Of a DNA stretch of 64,000 nt, positions 1-8,671 are shown in pieces. The stretch's first letter is position 1. Every line of letters starts with the position of its first letter. The stretch spans positions 124,001 to 188,000 of the forward strand of contig JBDIVS010000001.1 of the NCBI GenBank assembly GCA_039794245.1, written 5' to 3'. The notes below the pieces were generated by a model that was not told the DNA's origin, made no database searches, and saw nothing but the letters and a program-made list of their open reading frames with translations. The stretch comes from DAITQM01 sp039794245 (GTDB lineage: Bacteria; Pseudomonadota; Gammaproteobacteria; Xanthomonadales; Wenzhouxiangellaceae). The translations under genes were made by a program, and so were the position numbers.

Positions 1-330
1 GGCTACCGGCTGTCCGACGTGGTGGCCGCTGGGCGGACGATCCAGGTGCGCCGGACCGCCAACCTCCATACCGGCGGCACCCTGCACGATGTCACCGGCG
101 AGCTTCACCCGGCGACCCGCAGGGCAGCGCTGGACATCGCCCGGCTGCTGGAGATCCCGGTCGTCGGGCTCGACTTCATCGTCGCGACGGCCGCCCGCCC
201 GGGTGCGGTCTTCATCGAAGCCAACGAGCGGCCCGGCCTGGCCAATCACGAGCCGCAACCGACCGCCGAGCGGTTCATCGACCTGCTGTTCCCCCACACC
301 GCCAAGGACTCGCCGCCGCTTTGCCCATGA
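1..330 (+). CDS. ngg: N-acetylglutaminylglutamine synthetase, C-terminal end (partial)
   Basis: The reading frame is open from base 1, so only the last 109 residues are present. The segment has the C-terminal ATP-grasp features of N-acetylglutaminylglutamine synthetase: TANLHTGGTLHDVT, then VVGLDFIV, then FIEANERPGLANHEPQPTAERF, which carries the metal/ATP-binding Glu-Ala-Asn. The family ligates glutamine units in the cytoplasm to make the osmolyte NAGGN. The following M42 peptidase overlaps it by 4 bp (ATGA), as in the known three-gene NAGGN cluster, so an amidotransferase gene is expected upstream, outside the window. The family call is good; the N-terminal part cannot be checked. Confidence 0.88.
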   Translation, partial: GYRLSDVVAAGRTIQVRRTANLHTGGTLHDVTGELHPATRRAALDIARLLEIPVVGLDFIVATAARPGAVFIEANERPGLANHEPQPTAERFIDLLFPHTAKDSPPLCP

Positions 331-1487
331 CCAACCACACTCCAACCCTCTCCAGCCGCGACCTCGAGAACGAGTTGCTGGCGCTGCTCGCCATCCCCAG
401 CCCGGCCGGCTTCACAGACAACATCGTCCACCATGTCTGCCACCGGCTCGAAGCGCTGCACGTCGAATACGAACTGACCCGCCGCGGCGCGGTCCGCGCC
501 AGCCTGCCGGCCGGTAAAGCCGATTGCCCTTACCGCGCGCTCAGCGCCCATCTCGACACCCTTGGCGCCCAGGTCCGCTGCCTGAAAGACAACGGGCGAT
601 TGGGCCTTAAGGCCATCGGCCACTGGTCGGCCCGGTTCGCCGAGGGGGCGCGGGCGACCGTGTTCACCGACGACACCTCGTTTCGTGGCACGATACTGCC
701 GGCCCTGGCCTCGGGACACATTTTCAACGAAGAAATCGACCGCCAGGCGACCGGCTGGGATCATCTCGAACTGCGCGTCGATCTGCCGCTGGCCAGCCGC
801 CGGGAGCTGCTGGATGCCGGTTTTCGCGTCGGCGATATCGTCGCCATCGATCCGCAACCGGAAGTTCTTGAAAGTGGCTACTTCGTGGCCCGTCACCTCG
901 ACGACAAAGCCGGGGTCGCGGCACTGCTTTGCGCCCTCGCCGGCCTGCAACGCGCCGGTCAGGCGCTCGACGTCGGCTGCCATTTTCTGTTCTCGATCAG
1001 CGAGGAAGTCGGCTCGGGCGCCTCGGCCCTGGTCCAAGACCAGGTTGCAGAATTGGTCGCCATCGATAACGGCACGCTCGGTCCCGGACAAAATACCAGC
1101 GAATTCGGCGTGACGATCGGGATGGCCGATCAAGCCGGGCCGTTCGACTACCACCTCACCCATCATCTGCTCGACCTTTGCCGGCAGTACGATATCCGCC
1201 ACGAACGCGACGTGTTCCGCTACTATCGTTGCGATGCAGCCTCGGCGCTGGAAGCCGGAAACGACGTGCGCACCGCGCTCGTCGCCTTCGGCCTCGACGC
1301 CAGCCACGGCTACGAGCGCCTGCACCTCGATTCGCTGCTCGCCATGACCACCCTGCTCTGCCGTTACGCCACCTCGCCCTTGTGCGTGGCGCGCGACCGG
1401 CGGCCGCGCGGCGGGCTGAGCGGCTTCCCGGAAGTTTTTCACGGCGACGCCGGATACGACCGGGACCTGCTCCACCACGGCCGCTGA
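327..1487 (+). CDS. NAGGN-system M42 family peptidase
   Basis: A 386-residue M42 (glutamyl aminopeptidase-like) hydrolase of the subfamily that accompanies NAGGN osmolyte synthesis. Visible metal and catalytic residues are HLDTLG near 75, DDKAG near 190, SEEVGSG near 227, the Asp of DNGTLGPG near 245, and the late His in HGYERLHLDS. The chosen ATG overlaps the ngg stop codon (ATGA), which argues for translational coupling; a TTG two codons earlier is less likely. The true substrate is not established for this family; turnover or processing of the osmolyte peptide is an inference from context. The protein is cytoplasmic, with no signal peptide. Confidence 0.9.
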   Translation: MTNHTPTLSSRDLENELLALLAIPSPAGFTDNIVHHVCHRLEALHVEYELTRRGAVRASLPAGKADCPYRALSAHLDTLGAQVRCLKDNGRLGLKAIGHWSARFAEGARATVFTDDTSFRGTILPALASGHIFNEEIDRQATGWDHLELRVDLPLASRRELLDAGFRVGDIVAIDPQPEVLESGYFVARHLDDKAGVAALLCALAGLQRAGQALDVGCHFLFSISEEVGSGASALVQDQVAELVAIDNGTLGPGQNTSEFGVTIGMADQAGPFDYHLTHHLLDLCRQYDIRHERDVFRYYRCDAASALEAGNDVRTALVAFGLDASHGYERLHLDSLLAMTTLLCRYATSPLCVARDRRPRGGLSGFPEVFHGDAGYDRDLLHHGR

Positions 1488-1649
1488 CCGCGACGCCTTG
1501 CATTCCATCCTGTCCGGGGCTACGATTGGAGCCGAGGATCCCGGTGCGGAGGATTGCCGGGTAATAACACGAACCACCGGTGGATCGGCGGCCGGCGACG
1601 ATGACAGGGCGGTTGTCGTGGTAGGTGCCGGTTCTGACGGGAGCGTGCG

Positions 1650-2489
1650 ATGAACATCCCTATTCGCGGCCAGCTAAAGACCCCGCGGCACGGCCGTCTC
1701 GCCCTGCTCGCGCCGCTCGCCTTGCTCCTCGCCGCCTGCGGCGAACAAAACCAGACGGCCGGCGGTGGCGCGACCGACAGCGAGCAAAGCGCCCAGAGCG
1801 GCCCGCGTTCGTGCATCCTGGCCGTCGGTTGGACGGAGCGCGAGCCTTACCATTATCTCGGCCCGGACGGTTCGCCCTACGGCACCGACATCGAAATTAT
1901 CAGCGGCCTGGCGGAACAGGCGCGCTGCGCGCTGCGCTACCGGCAAATCGATCAGGCCGACGGCCTGCAGCAACTGGCCGACGGCAGGATCGACATTCTG
2001 CTCGGCTGCCGGGCCGACGGCGATGCGGGGGACGCGACGATAGCGTATCGCCAGGAACGCTACCTGCTGCACGTGCCGCGCGGCCGGATCCCCGCCCAGG
2101 AAGATCTGACCATGCTGGTCCAAACCGGCTTCAAGCTCGGCCTGATCAGCGGCACCGAATACGATCCGGCAATCATGGAACTGCGCAACAACCCGCTGTA
2201 CCGCGATCAATTCAGCGAATCGCCGAATACCGAAGCGGCGCTCGACCGCCTGTTGCGCGGCGAGGTCGACGGTTTACTCGATGATGCCGTCGCGGTCAGG
2301 GCCATCGCCCGGCGCAAGCTACTCGAACAGAATATCGATACCTTGTTCATCGCCGCCGGCAGCGGCGATATCGTGCTGCGGATCGCGCCGGACAAGGCGC
2401 AGGACGGGCTGCTCGAACGCTTCAACCAGGCGATAGAAGAAGCCCAGCAGAACGGCAAGATCGACAAAATCATCGAGCGCTTCGGCTGA
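1650..2489 (+). CDS. Solute-binding protein family 3 lipoprotein
   Basis: A 279-residue periplasmic binding protein of the amino-acid-binding (SBP_bac_3) type. A basic n-region and hydrophobic core end in the lipobox LLAAC with Cys30, so the mature protein should be membrane-anchored. The core has the typical two-lobe order: GWTEREPYHYLGPDG-type opening, GTDIEIISGLAEQ, LADGRIDILLG, then GLISGTEYD and a C-terminal helix ending KIDKIIERFG. No permease or ATPase gene is adjacent, so transport partners are elsewhere or the protein serves another sensing role. The ligand cannot be predicted. Its stop codon originally lay one base from the converging tsaB stop, before a MITE inserted. Confidence 0.82.
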   Translation: MNIPIRGQLKTPRHGRLALLAPLALLLAACGEQNQTAGGGATDSEQSAQSGPRSCILAVGWTEREPYHYLGPDGSPYGTDIEIISGLAEQARCALRYRQIDQADGLQQLADGRIDILLGCRADGDAGDATIAYRQERYLLHVPRGRIPAQEDLTMLVQTGFKLGLISGTEYDPAIMELRNNPLYRDQFSESPNTEAALDRLLRGEVDGLLDDAVAVRAIARRKLLEQNIDTLFIAAGSGDIVLRIAPDKAQDGLLERFNQAIEEAQQNGKIDKIIERFG

Positions 2490-2494
2490 GTCAT

Positions 2495-2734
2495 CCCAAC
2501 TGTTGCATAAATTCCCGGAATTCTCGGTCAAGCGGGCGAGTGCAGCTTGTCCGATTTGCCGCGGCAGCGCAGTTATTCCTACGGTTCAAGGCAAAGCGGA
2601 CATGTGCCACCCGCTTGGGCGAGAAACTGGGCACATCACCCCAGGTGAATTCGATGCTTTGACTAAAATTCCCATAACTTATTTATTTAATGAAAAAATA
2701 TATAAATTCGAGCAAAATTTATGCAACTGTTGGG
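2495..2734 (+). mobile_element. MITE copy 1 (240 bp, full length)
   Basis: A 240-bp non-coding element with ends CCCAACTGTTGCATAAATT and AATTTATGCAACTGTTGGG, a 19-bp inverted repeat with one central mismatch. It is flanked by a direct repeat TCAT at 2491-2494 and 2735-2738. The inner left part (CCCGGAATTCTCGGTCAAGCGGG) is an imperfect inverted copy of a segment in the right half (CCCGCTTGGGCGAGAAAC plus CGGG-like end), so the element can fold into a long hairpin. The last 80 bp are AT-rich. No transposase is encoded. Five relatives lie in this window. It sits exactly between the converging binding-protein and tsaB genes. Confidence 0.88.
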
Positions 2735-3421
2735 TCATGAATCATCCGGGCTCAGGGGCTTTGCCCGCTCGGCGACGCTGTCGCGCAGATAACTCAGCGT
2801 GAACTCCGCCGCGGCCAGCGGCTGGATGTCGCGGGCCAGGTCCGCCACCGCCGCGGCCCGCGGCCGGCAACCGGCGTCGACCCCGGCGAGACACGGGGCG
2901 AGCGCCGCGGCCAGCTCGCCGCGGCGCACGGTGTAACCCGGCCCGGCGCCGAACCACTTTCTCCCTGTTAGTCTAATCCCGTCTGCACCCGCCAATCGTT
3001 CGGCACCGCCCAGCGCCGGGCGGCCGTTGTCGAGTGTGAAACAGGCAAAATAAAATTGTTCGCGCCGCGCATCGAGCGCCACGGCGAACTGCCGTTCACC
3101 GGGGTGGCGGGCGGCGGCATCGGCGGCCAACGCCGCCAGGGATGAGACCGGAATCAGCGGCACATCCCAGCCCAGCGCCAGGCCAAGCGCCACCGCGGCA
3201 CCCAGGCGCAGGCTGGTGAAGCCACCCGGGCCGCGGCTGACGGCAATCGCGTCGAGCATGGTGCCGCTCACCCCGCCTGCGGCGAGCAACTCGTCGATCC
3301 ACGGCAGCAACACCTCGCCGTGGCGGCGCGGCAGTGTCAGCTCGCGCTCGCTGATCGCACCGTCGATGGCCAGCGCCACCGAACAGTCCTCACCCGAGGT
3401 CTCAATCGCCAGGAGCTTCAT
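2735..3421 (-). CDS. tsaB: tRNA threonylcarbamoyladenosine biosynthesis protein TsaB
   Basis: A 228-residue TsaB, the non-catalytic ASKHA-fold partner of TsaD in making the essential t6A37 modification of ANN-decoding tRNAs. The start MKLLAIETSGEDCSVAL and the family motif SRGPGGFTSLRLGAAVALGLAL are clear. The ATG at 3421 is chosen over an earlier in-frame codon because it begins directly at the conserved beta strand. The start lies inside the end of yoaA (20-bp overlap), the common gammaproteobacterial arrangement, so the two are probably co-transcribed. The stop codon is formed by the target duplication of MITE 1. Confidence 0.93.
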   Translation of the reverse strand: MKLLAIETSGEDCSVALAIDGAISERELTLPRRHGEVLLPWIDELLAAGGVSGTMLDAIAVSRGPGGFTSLRLGAAVALGLALGWDVPLIPVSSLAALAADAAARHPGERQFAVALDARREQFYFACFTLDNGRPALGGAERLAGADGIRLTGRKWFGAGPGYTVRRGELAAALAPCLAGVDAGCRPRAAAVADLARDIQPLAAAEFTLSYLRDSVAERAKPLSPDDS

Positions 3422-5390
3422 GCGCCTTTTGCCAGCGCCCGTCGCCGCCGGCAACGAACGCCATTATTTCCGCAAACTCGCTGCTGTAGGGCATCGGCGG
3501 CAGAGAGTCGATGATCCGCCGGCCATAGCTTTTTTCGACCAGGCGGCGGTCGCCGATGACGACCACGCCGTGATCGGCGGGGGTACGCAGCAGCCGGCCG
3601 ATCCCCTGCTTCAGGGCGAGCACCGCGTCCGGCAAGTGGATGTCGTTGAACGGTGAGCCGCCGGTAGCGCACAGGGCCTCGCCGCGCGCCCTGAGCACCG
3701 GGTCGTCAGGCGCTGCGAACGGCAGTTTGTCGATCACCACCAGCGACAGCGCCGGCCCCGGCACATCGACCCCTTCCCAGAAACTGTGCGCTCCGAGCAG
3801 GATGCCGTTGCCGGCCCGGCGGAAGGCTTCGACCAGGTGATTGCGCGGCGCCCGGCCCTGCACGAACAAGGGATACGGGGATCGCTGCTGTTCGAGCCAT
3901 GCCGCCGCGATATTCAAAGCCCGGTGAGTGGTGAACAGCAGGAATGTTCGGCCGCGGTTTTGCTCGATCAGCGGCCAGACGGCGGCGAGCAGCGCCTGGG
4001 TGTGCGCGGCCGATCCCGGCTCCGGCAGACCATCGGGCAGCCAGCAGCGGGTCATCCGCGGGTAATCGAACGGACTCGGCCACAATGCGGTGCGCGCCCC
4101 GTCGAGGCCGAGGCGCGAGGTGAAATGCTCGAAACGGCCACCAACACTCAACGTCGCCGAGGTAAACACCCACGCCGCCGGATGGCCGGCCATGAAACGT
4201 TGCAGGGGCGAGGCAATATCGAGCGGCGTCAGGTGCAGCACCAATCCCTGGCGCCGCGTTTCGTACCAGCGCACCGCCCCGTCATCGGCGGCGGGATAGG
4301 CGGCGATGAAGGCCCGCGCCTTGCCGATCCGCTCGTGTGCCAGTTCCAGGCTGCGCTCGGCGGTGAGCAGCGGTTCGAGCGTGGTGGCCAGATCGGCCAA
4401 TTGCCCATCGAGCGCCGCCAGCGCCTGCGCCAACTCCGGCTCGCCGAGCGCTTCATGGCCGTCACCCCGTTCGGGCAGGGACGATGCAGCGAGGACGATG
4501 TCGCGGACCGTTTGCGTCAGGGCGCCGAGCCCGTCACCGACGGCGTCCAAACCACCGGGAATGCCGCCCGCCGCCTGCCGGACATCGCGCAGCAGGTCGT
4601 TGATCTGACGGGTCGAGAGACTGTCGCTGAAAAATCGCGACGCGGTCGCCGGCAACTGGTGCGCTTCATCGACGATAAACGCCTCGACGCTGGGCAACAC
4701 TTCGCCATAACCCCGCTCCTTGAGCGCCAGATCGGCACACAGCAGGTGGTGATTGACGACGACGATATCGGCCTCCAGGGCACGGCGCCGGGCGCGGACC
4801 AGATAGCAGTCCTGATAGTGCGGGCACTCGGCGCCGAGGCACTGGTCGATCGTCGCCGTCACCCGCGGCCAGACCGGCGCATCTTCCGGTAGTTCCGCCA
4901 GTTCGGAGATTTCGCCCGCCGCCGTGCGCCGCGACCAGGCACTGACGGTCTGCAATGCCGCTGCGTCCCGCGGTTCGCCGGCGGCGAGGGATTGTTCGAG
5001 CCGAAGCAGGCACAGGTAATTGCTCCGCCCCTTGAGCAGGGCGATCTTGGCCGGACTGCCAAGCGCCTCGCGGGCGAGCGGCAGATCGCGGCGGAACAAC
5101 TGGTCCTGCAAGGTCCGTGTGCCGGTCGAGATCAATGTCTTCAGACCGCCCGCCAGCACCGGGGCGAGATAGGCCAGGGTTTTGCCGATGCCGGTCGCCG
5201 CCTCGGCGACGAGCACGGAACGGTCCGCCAGTGTCGCGGCGATCGCCGCAGCCATCTGCTGTTGCCCCCGGCGCGGGGCGAAACCCGGCAGCAACGCGGC
5301 AAATGGCCCCGTTGCATCAAGCAGCGTGGCGGGATGACAGTCCGGTGGTGCGGCCCGGCGCCGCGCCGGCGGGCTCACCTGGCTACCCAT
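3402..5390 (-). CDS. yoaA: ATP-dependent DNA helicase, DinG/YoaA family
   Basis: A 662-residue XPD-like superfamily 2 helicase. Walker A is AEAATGIGKTLAYL (near 65), the DEAH box is IVDEAHQL (near 240), and the late helicase motifs include GAHSFWEGVDVPG and QGIGRLLRT. Four cysteines (one near 123, then C..C..C in DQCLGAECPHYQDC) form the expected 4Fe-4S cluster site between the Walker motifs. YoaA-type enzymes unwind DNA with 5'-3' polarity in damage tolerance. The gene is followed by and overlaps tsaB, and is preceded by the lpoP-like gene 88 bp upstream. Length and motifs are complete. Confidence 0.93.
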   Translation of the reverse strand: MGSQVSPPARRRAAPPDCHPATLLDATGPFAALLPGFAPRRGQQQMAAAIAATLADRSVLVAEAATGIGKTLAYLAPVLAGGLKTLISTGTRTLQDQLFRRDLPLAREALGSPAKIALLKGRSNYLCLLRLEQSLAAGEPRDAAALQTVSAWSRRTAAGEISELAELPEDAPVWPRVTATIDQCLGAECPHYQDCYLVRARRRALEADIVVVNHHLLCADLALKERGYGEVLPSVEAFIVDEAHQLPATASRFFSDSLSTRQINDLLRDVRQAAGGIPGGLDAVGDGLGALTQTVRDIVLAASSLPERGDGHEALGEPELAQALAALDGQLADLATTLEPLLTAERSLELAHERIGKARAFIAAYPAADDGAVRWYETRRQGLVLHLTPLDIASPLQRFMAGHPAAWVFTSATLSVGGRFEHFTSRLGLDGARTALWPSPFDYPRMTRCWLPDGLPEPGSAAHTQALLAAVWPLIEQNRGRTFLLFTTHRALNIAAAWLEQQRSPYPLFVQGRAPRNHLVEAFRRAGNGILLGAHSFWEGVDVPGPALSLVVIDKLPFAAPDDPVLRARGEALCATGGSPFNDIHLPDAVLALKQGIGRLLRTPADHGVVVIGDRRLVEKSYGRRIIDSLPPMPYSSEFAEIMAFVAGGDGRWQKAHEAPGD

Positions 5391-5478
5391 CGCCGCCGAG
5401 CCGCTGGCCGCTCACGATGCCGGAAGCCCGACGGCAAAAAATCGGGCAAAGATCCACAACCCGAAAAATCCGGACACT

Positions 5479-6021
5479 TCAAAAACCCGGCGCCTTGCGT
5501 TCGCCGCATTCGGCAGCGCGCGCCTCGGCGATCACCGCGCCGGCGCTGTTGCCGAGGTGTTCGCGCGCCAGGCTGATCGTCCGCCAGTTGCGGGCGCACA
5601 GTTCGCCGACCTTGGGCCCGCTGTCGTATGAGCGCGAGGCGAGACTCAGAGCCTGTTCATAGTCGCCGCGCGCCAGTTGCACTTCGGCCATGTGCTGCAT
5701 CAGTTCGGGATCCTGCGGCGCCAGGCGCATCGCCCGTTCGAGCAGCATCGCCGCCTGCTCGAGATCACCGTCTCGTTCGGCCGCCGCGGCCTGCTCACGC
5801 AGCTCGCTGACGCCCGGGTTACGCAACGGGTAAACCTGTACCCCGGCGCCCTCGGCGCGGGCCGGAGCGCGCACCTCATGCTCGATCCTCTCGATTTCCG
5901 AGCGATACACCGAGCGCTCGTCAACCGGCACCGGCTCTTGCGTGCTGCACGCCGCGAGCAACACGGGCAAGCCCATCCAACTTAGAGATTTTTGAAAAAC
6001 GAACGTAATCTGCCTACGCAT
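5479..6021 (-). CDS. TPR outer-membrane lipoprotein, LpoP-like PBP1b activator
   Basis: A 180-residue lipoprotein: basic start MRRQ, hydrophobic stretch, lipobox LLAAC with Cys25, a linker, then tetratricopeptide helices (REQAAAAERDGDLEQAAMLLERAM; DPELMQHMAEVQLARGDYEQAL). It begins inside the last 40 bp of the PBP1b gene. In Pseudomonas the TPR lipoprotein LpoP, encoded directly downstream of ponB, activates PBP1b from the outer membrane; position, size and domain agree, so this role is a well-grounded inference. An ATG three codons earlier (6030) is possible, but it adds an acidic residue to the signal peptide. Confidence 0.8.
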   Translation of the reverse strand: MRRQITFVFQKSLSWMGLPVLLAACSTQEPVPVDERSVYRSEIERIEHEVRAPARAEGAGVQVYPLRNPGVSELREQAAAAERDGDLEQAAMLLERAMRLAPQDPELMQHMAEVQLARGDYEQALSLASRSYDSGPKVGELCARNWRTISLAREHLGNSAGAVIAEARAAECGERKAPGF

Positions 6022-8303
6022 TTCGACCATATCCGAGGTTCGTGTCCGGGTGTGAAGGGGACTGCACGGCGCGCCGAGCAATCCTCGTCGGCCAGTTCGG
6101 CCTTGGGCCAATCGACCCAGTGCCATGCGATGCCGTCGGGGGTCGTGACCGGCAGGTTGTCGAGCGGCAAACGGCGAAACGCCGCCGCCCACAACGGCAT
6201 CGCGGCATTACTGCCGGTGATGCCGGCCGGCCGGCCGTCGTCACGCCCGGTCCAGACAACGCCCAGCCAATCGCCAGTATAGCCTACGAACCAGGCGTCA
6301 CGGCGCTCGTTGGTGGTGCCGGTTTTGGTCGCGATGCGCCGCACCCGGCCAAGCATCTCCGGCAAGCCGCGGGCCGTACCATCCACCTGGCCGAGCGCCA
6401 GGGCAAAGTTGATTTGGGTACCGGCCGCCGCGCTGAACACGCTCTTCGCCCGCGCCGGATAACGCGCCAGCGGCGCCCCGGTGCTGTCGATCACCGCCCG
6501 CACTGCGCCGAGTGGTGTGTAATAACCGCCGGCGGCCAGCGGCTGATACATCTGCGCCACCTGCACCGGCGTCAATTCGAGCGTCCCGAGCAGCACCGAA
6601 GGATGGCGCGCGAGGCGCTGGCGCACACCGAACGCCGGCAGCGTGCCGGCCAAAGCTTCGATGCCGACTTTCAGCCCGAGGCGCACGCTCGCCTGGTTGT
6701 ATGATCGGCTCAGGGCCAGCGCCAGCGGCACCTGGCCGTGGCTTTGGCGGTCAAAATTCTGCGGCGCCCAGACCTGGCCGCCGGCCAGCGGGACCGTCAC
6801 CGGCCGGTCGTCGAGCGGCGTAAGCAGGGTCAGATCCGGATCGCTTTCCAGTGCCTTGAGATAGACCAATGGTTTGATCAGCGAGCCGATCTGCCGGCGC
6901 GCGTCGAGGGCGCGGTTGAAACCGCGGCGCGTCACGTCGCGGTCGCCGGTCACCGCCAGCACATCGCCGCTGGCCGGCGCGGCGATGATCATGGCTGCCT
7001 GCAGATCCTCGCCGCCGGGCCGCCGTGAGACGCCGGCCATCGCCGCTTCGGCCGCCATCTGGGCGCGCGGATCGAGCGTGGTCAGGATACGCAGGCCGCC
7101 GGCGGCGAGTTGCCGGTCGCTGTAATCGCGCCGCAGTTGCCGCCGGACGAGGTCGATGAAAGCCGGATGCCGGCCGCGCCGCGATGGCGGTTCGGCAAGC
7201 ACACCGAGGGGACGGGCCAGCGCCGCCCGGTATTCGCCATCGTCGATGATGCGCGTCTCGTGCATTATTTTCAGCACCTGGTCACGGCGGGCACGGGCCC
7301 GGTCCGGGTGGCGCCGCGGGTTGTACCACGAGGCGCCGCGCACCATGCCGGCGAGCAGCGCGAGCTGGGCATCGTCGAGCGTTTCGAGCGGCGCGGCGAA
7401 ATAAAATTCGGCGGCGCGCGCGAAACCGCGTACCGCATACGGCCCATCCTGGCCGAGATGGACTTCGTTCAGATAGGCCTCGATGATTTCGCCTTTGTCG
7501 AAGTGGCGTTCGAGGGCCAGCGCCATCAACGCCTCGGGATACTTGCGCAGCCAGCCGTGCTGGCCGCCGCCAAAATAGAGATTCTTGACCAGTTGCTGGG
7601 TGATCGTACTGCCGCCCTGCACAACCGCGCCGCGCCTGAGGTTGGTCCACAAGGCGCGCAGCAGGCCGTAGGGATCGATGCCGTGATGGTGTTTGAAACG
7701 GCGGTCCTCGACCGCCTGTATGACGGCGATCAGGCGCGGCGGGAAGGCCCGCAACGCGGTGCGCAAGCGATCGCTGTCGCCGCTGGCGGCGAGCATCCCG
7801 ATCTCCGCCGGATCGAGACGCGCCAGGCGCAGGGCCCGCCCGCTCGGTGCATCGTAGATCGCCTCGACGGCAGCCTCCGGCTCGCCGGCGGTCAATACGA
7901 CGAGCAATTGTTGCGCCGCCTGCCGGCCGTCGGCGAACTCGAAAGCGCGGCTGTGCAGCGCCACCTTTCGCCCTTCGCGGATATACCGTCCCGGTTGCGC
8001 CGGCCCCGCGTGCAGCGGCCCGGCAATGGCCTGATATCCGGCATACTCGAGTTCGGCGATGAACCCATCGAGACTCAAAGGCAAGCCCGGATAGAGCACC
8101 AAAGGCCGCGCATAGACCCGGCCCGGTTCGCTGTCGCTGCGCGCCGCAAAGCGGGTGACGACTTCGTGTTCGAGTACCAGCCACGCCGGCCCGGTCAGGC
8201 CGATGAACAACCCGGCGGCAAACAACATCAGGCGCCAGGCGGCCCGCCGCCAGCGGGGAAAACGCTTCACAGGCGATGCCCGTGTTGAACGTCGGCGGCT
8301 CAT
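5982..8303 (-). CDS. mrcB: Penicillin-binding protein 1B (bifunctional transglycosylase/transpeptidase)
   Basis: A 773-residue class A PBP. After a cytoplasmic basic tail there is one membrane helix (LMLFAAGLFIGLTGPAWLVL), a UB2H-like region, the GT51 glycosyltransferase (EDRRFKHHHGID, GGSTITQQLVKNLYF, RKYPEALMALALE) and the transpeptidase with active-site Ser in GSLIKP, SYNQ and KTGTTN. It polymerises and cross-links peptidoglycan on the periplasmic side. The LpoP-like gene overlaps its 3' end. The start is uncertain: the frame stays open up to an ATG at 8351 that belongs to MITE 2; ATG 8303 is preferred because it does not depend on the insertion. Native 5' sequence may have been displaced. 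Confidence 0.93.
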   Translation of the reverse strand: MSRRRSTRASPVKRFPRWRRAAWRLMLFAAGLFIGLTGPAWLVLEHEVVTRFAARSDSEPGRVYARPLVLYPGLPLSLDGFIAELEYAGYQAIAGPLHAGPAQPGRYIREGRKVALHSRAFEFADGRQAAQQLLVVLTAGEPEAAVEAIYDAPSGRALRLARLDPAEIGMLAASGDSDRLRTALRAFPPRLIAVIQAVEDRRFKHHHGIDPYGLLRALWTNLRRGAVVQGGSTITQQLVKNLYFGGGQHGWLRKYPEALMALALERHFDKGEIIEAYLNEVHLGQDGPYAVRGFARAAEFYFAAPLETLDDAQLALLAGMVRGASWYNPRRHPDRARARRDQVLKIMHETRIIDDGEYRAALARPLGVLAEPPSRRGRHPAFIDLVRRQLRRDYSDRQLAAGGLRILTTLDPRAQMAAEAAMAGVSRRPGGEDLQAAMIIAAPASGDVLAVTGDRDVTRRGFNRALDARRQIGSLIKPLVYLKALESDPDLTLLTPLDDRPVTVPLAGGQVWAPQNFDRQSHGQVPLALALSRSYNQASVRLGLKVGIEALAGTLPAFGVRQRLARHPSVLLGTLELTPVQVAQMYQPLAAGGYYTPLGAVRAVIDSTGAPLARYPARAKSVFSAAAGTQINFALALGQVDGTARGLPEMLGRVRRIATKTGTTNERRDAWFVGYTGDWLGVVWTGRDDGRPAGITGSNAAMPLWAAAFRRLPLDNLPVTTPDGIAWHWVDWPKAELADEDCSARRAVPFTPGHEPRIWSKCVGRLRSFFKNL

Positions 8304-8334
8304 CGACGGTAGGGAATTCGACCTGATGTCTTTA

Positions 8335-8576
8335 CCCAACTGTTGCATCAATTCCCGGAATTCTCGGTCAAGCTGGTGAGTACAGCTTGTCCGATTGCCC
8401 GAAAAACCGTAGTAATTCTACGGTTCGAGGGCAAGCGGGCAAGATGTGCCTCCAGCTTGGGCGAGAAACCGGGCGCGTCACCTTGGGTGAATTCGATGCT
8501 TTAACTAAAATTCTCATAACTTATTGATTTAATGAAGAAATATATAAATTCGAGCAAAATTTATGCAACTGTTGGG
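8335..8576. mobile_element. MITE copy 2 (242 bp, full length)
   Basis: Same element and orientation as copy 1, with ends CCCAACTGTTGCATCAATT and AATTTATGCAACTGTTGGG. The target duplication is TTTA (8331-8334 and 8577-8580). It lies 31 bp upstream of the chosen mrcB start, between mrcB (minus) and the glycosyltransferase gene (plus), so it replaces or interrupts a divergent promoter region. Read on the minus strand, its left end supplies two in-frame ATG codons to mrcB. Confidence 0.88.
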
Positions 8577-8671
8577 TTTATCATGGCGTGCATGTTTCAA
8601 GTAATATGTAATCTGCGATTCGACCCGGGTGCGGCGGTGTCGGGTCTATTATCCCGGATGGCGACCATAAA

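Noticed and set aside
246..1577. Long antisense frame opposite the M42 peptidase gene
   Set aside because: It is a shadow of a high-GC coding strand. It has no family motifs or ribosome site, whereas the plus-strand gene has all catalytic residues.
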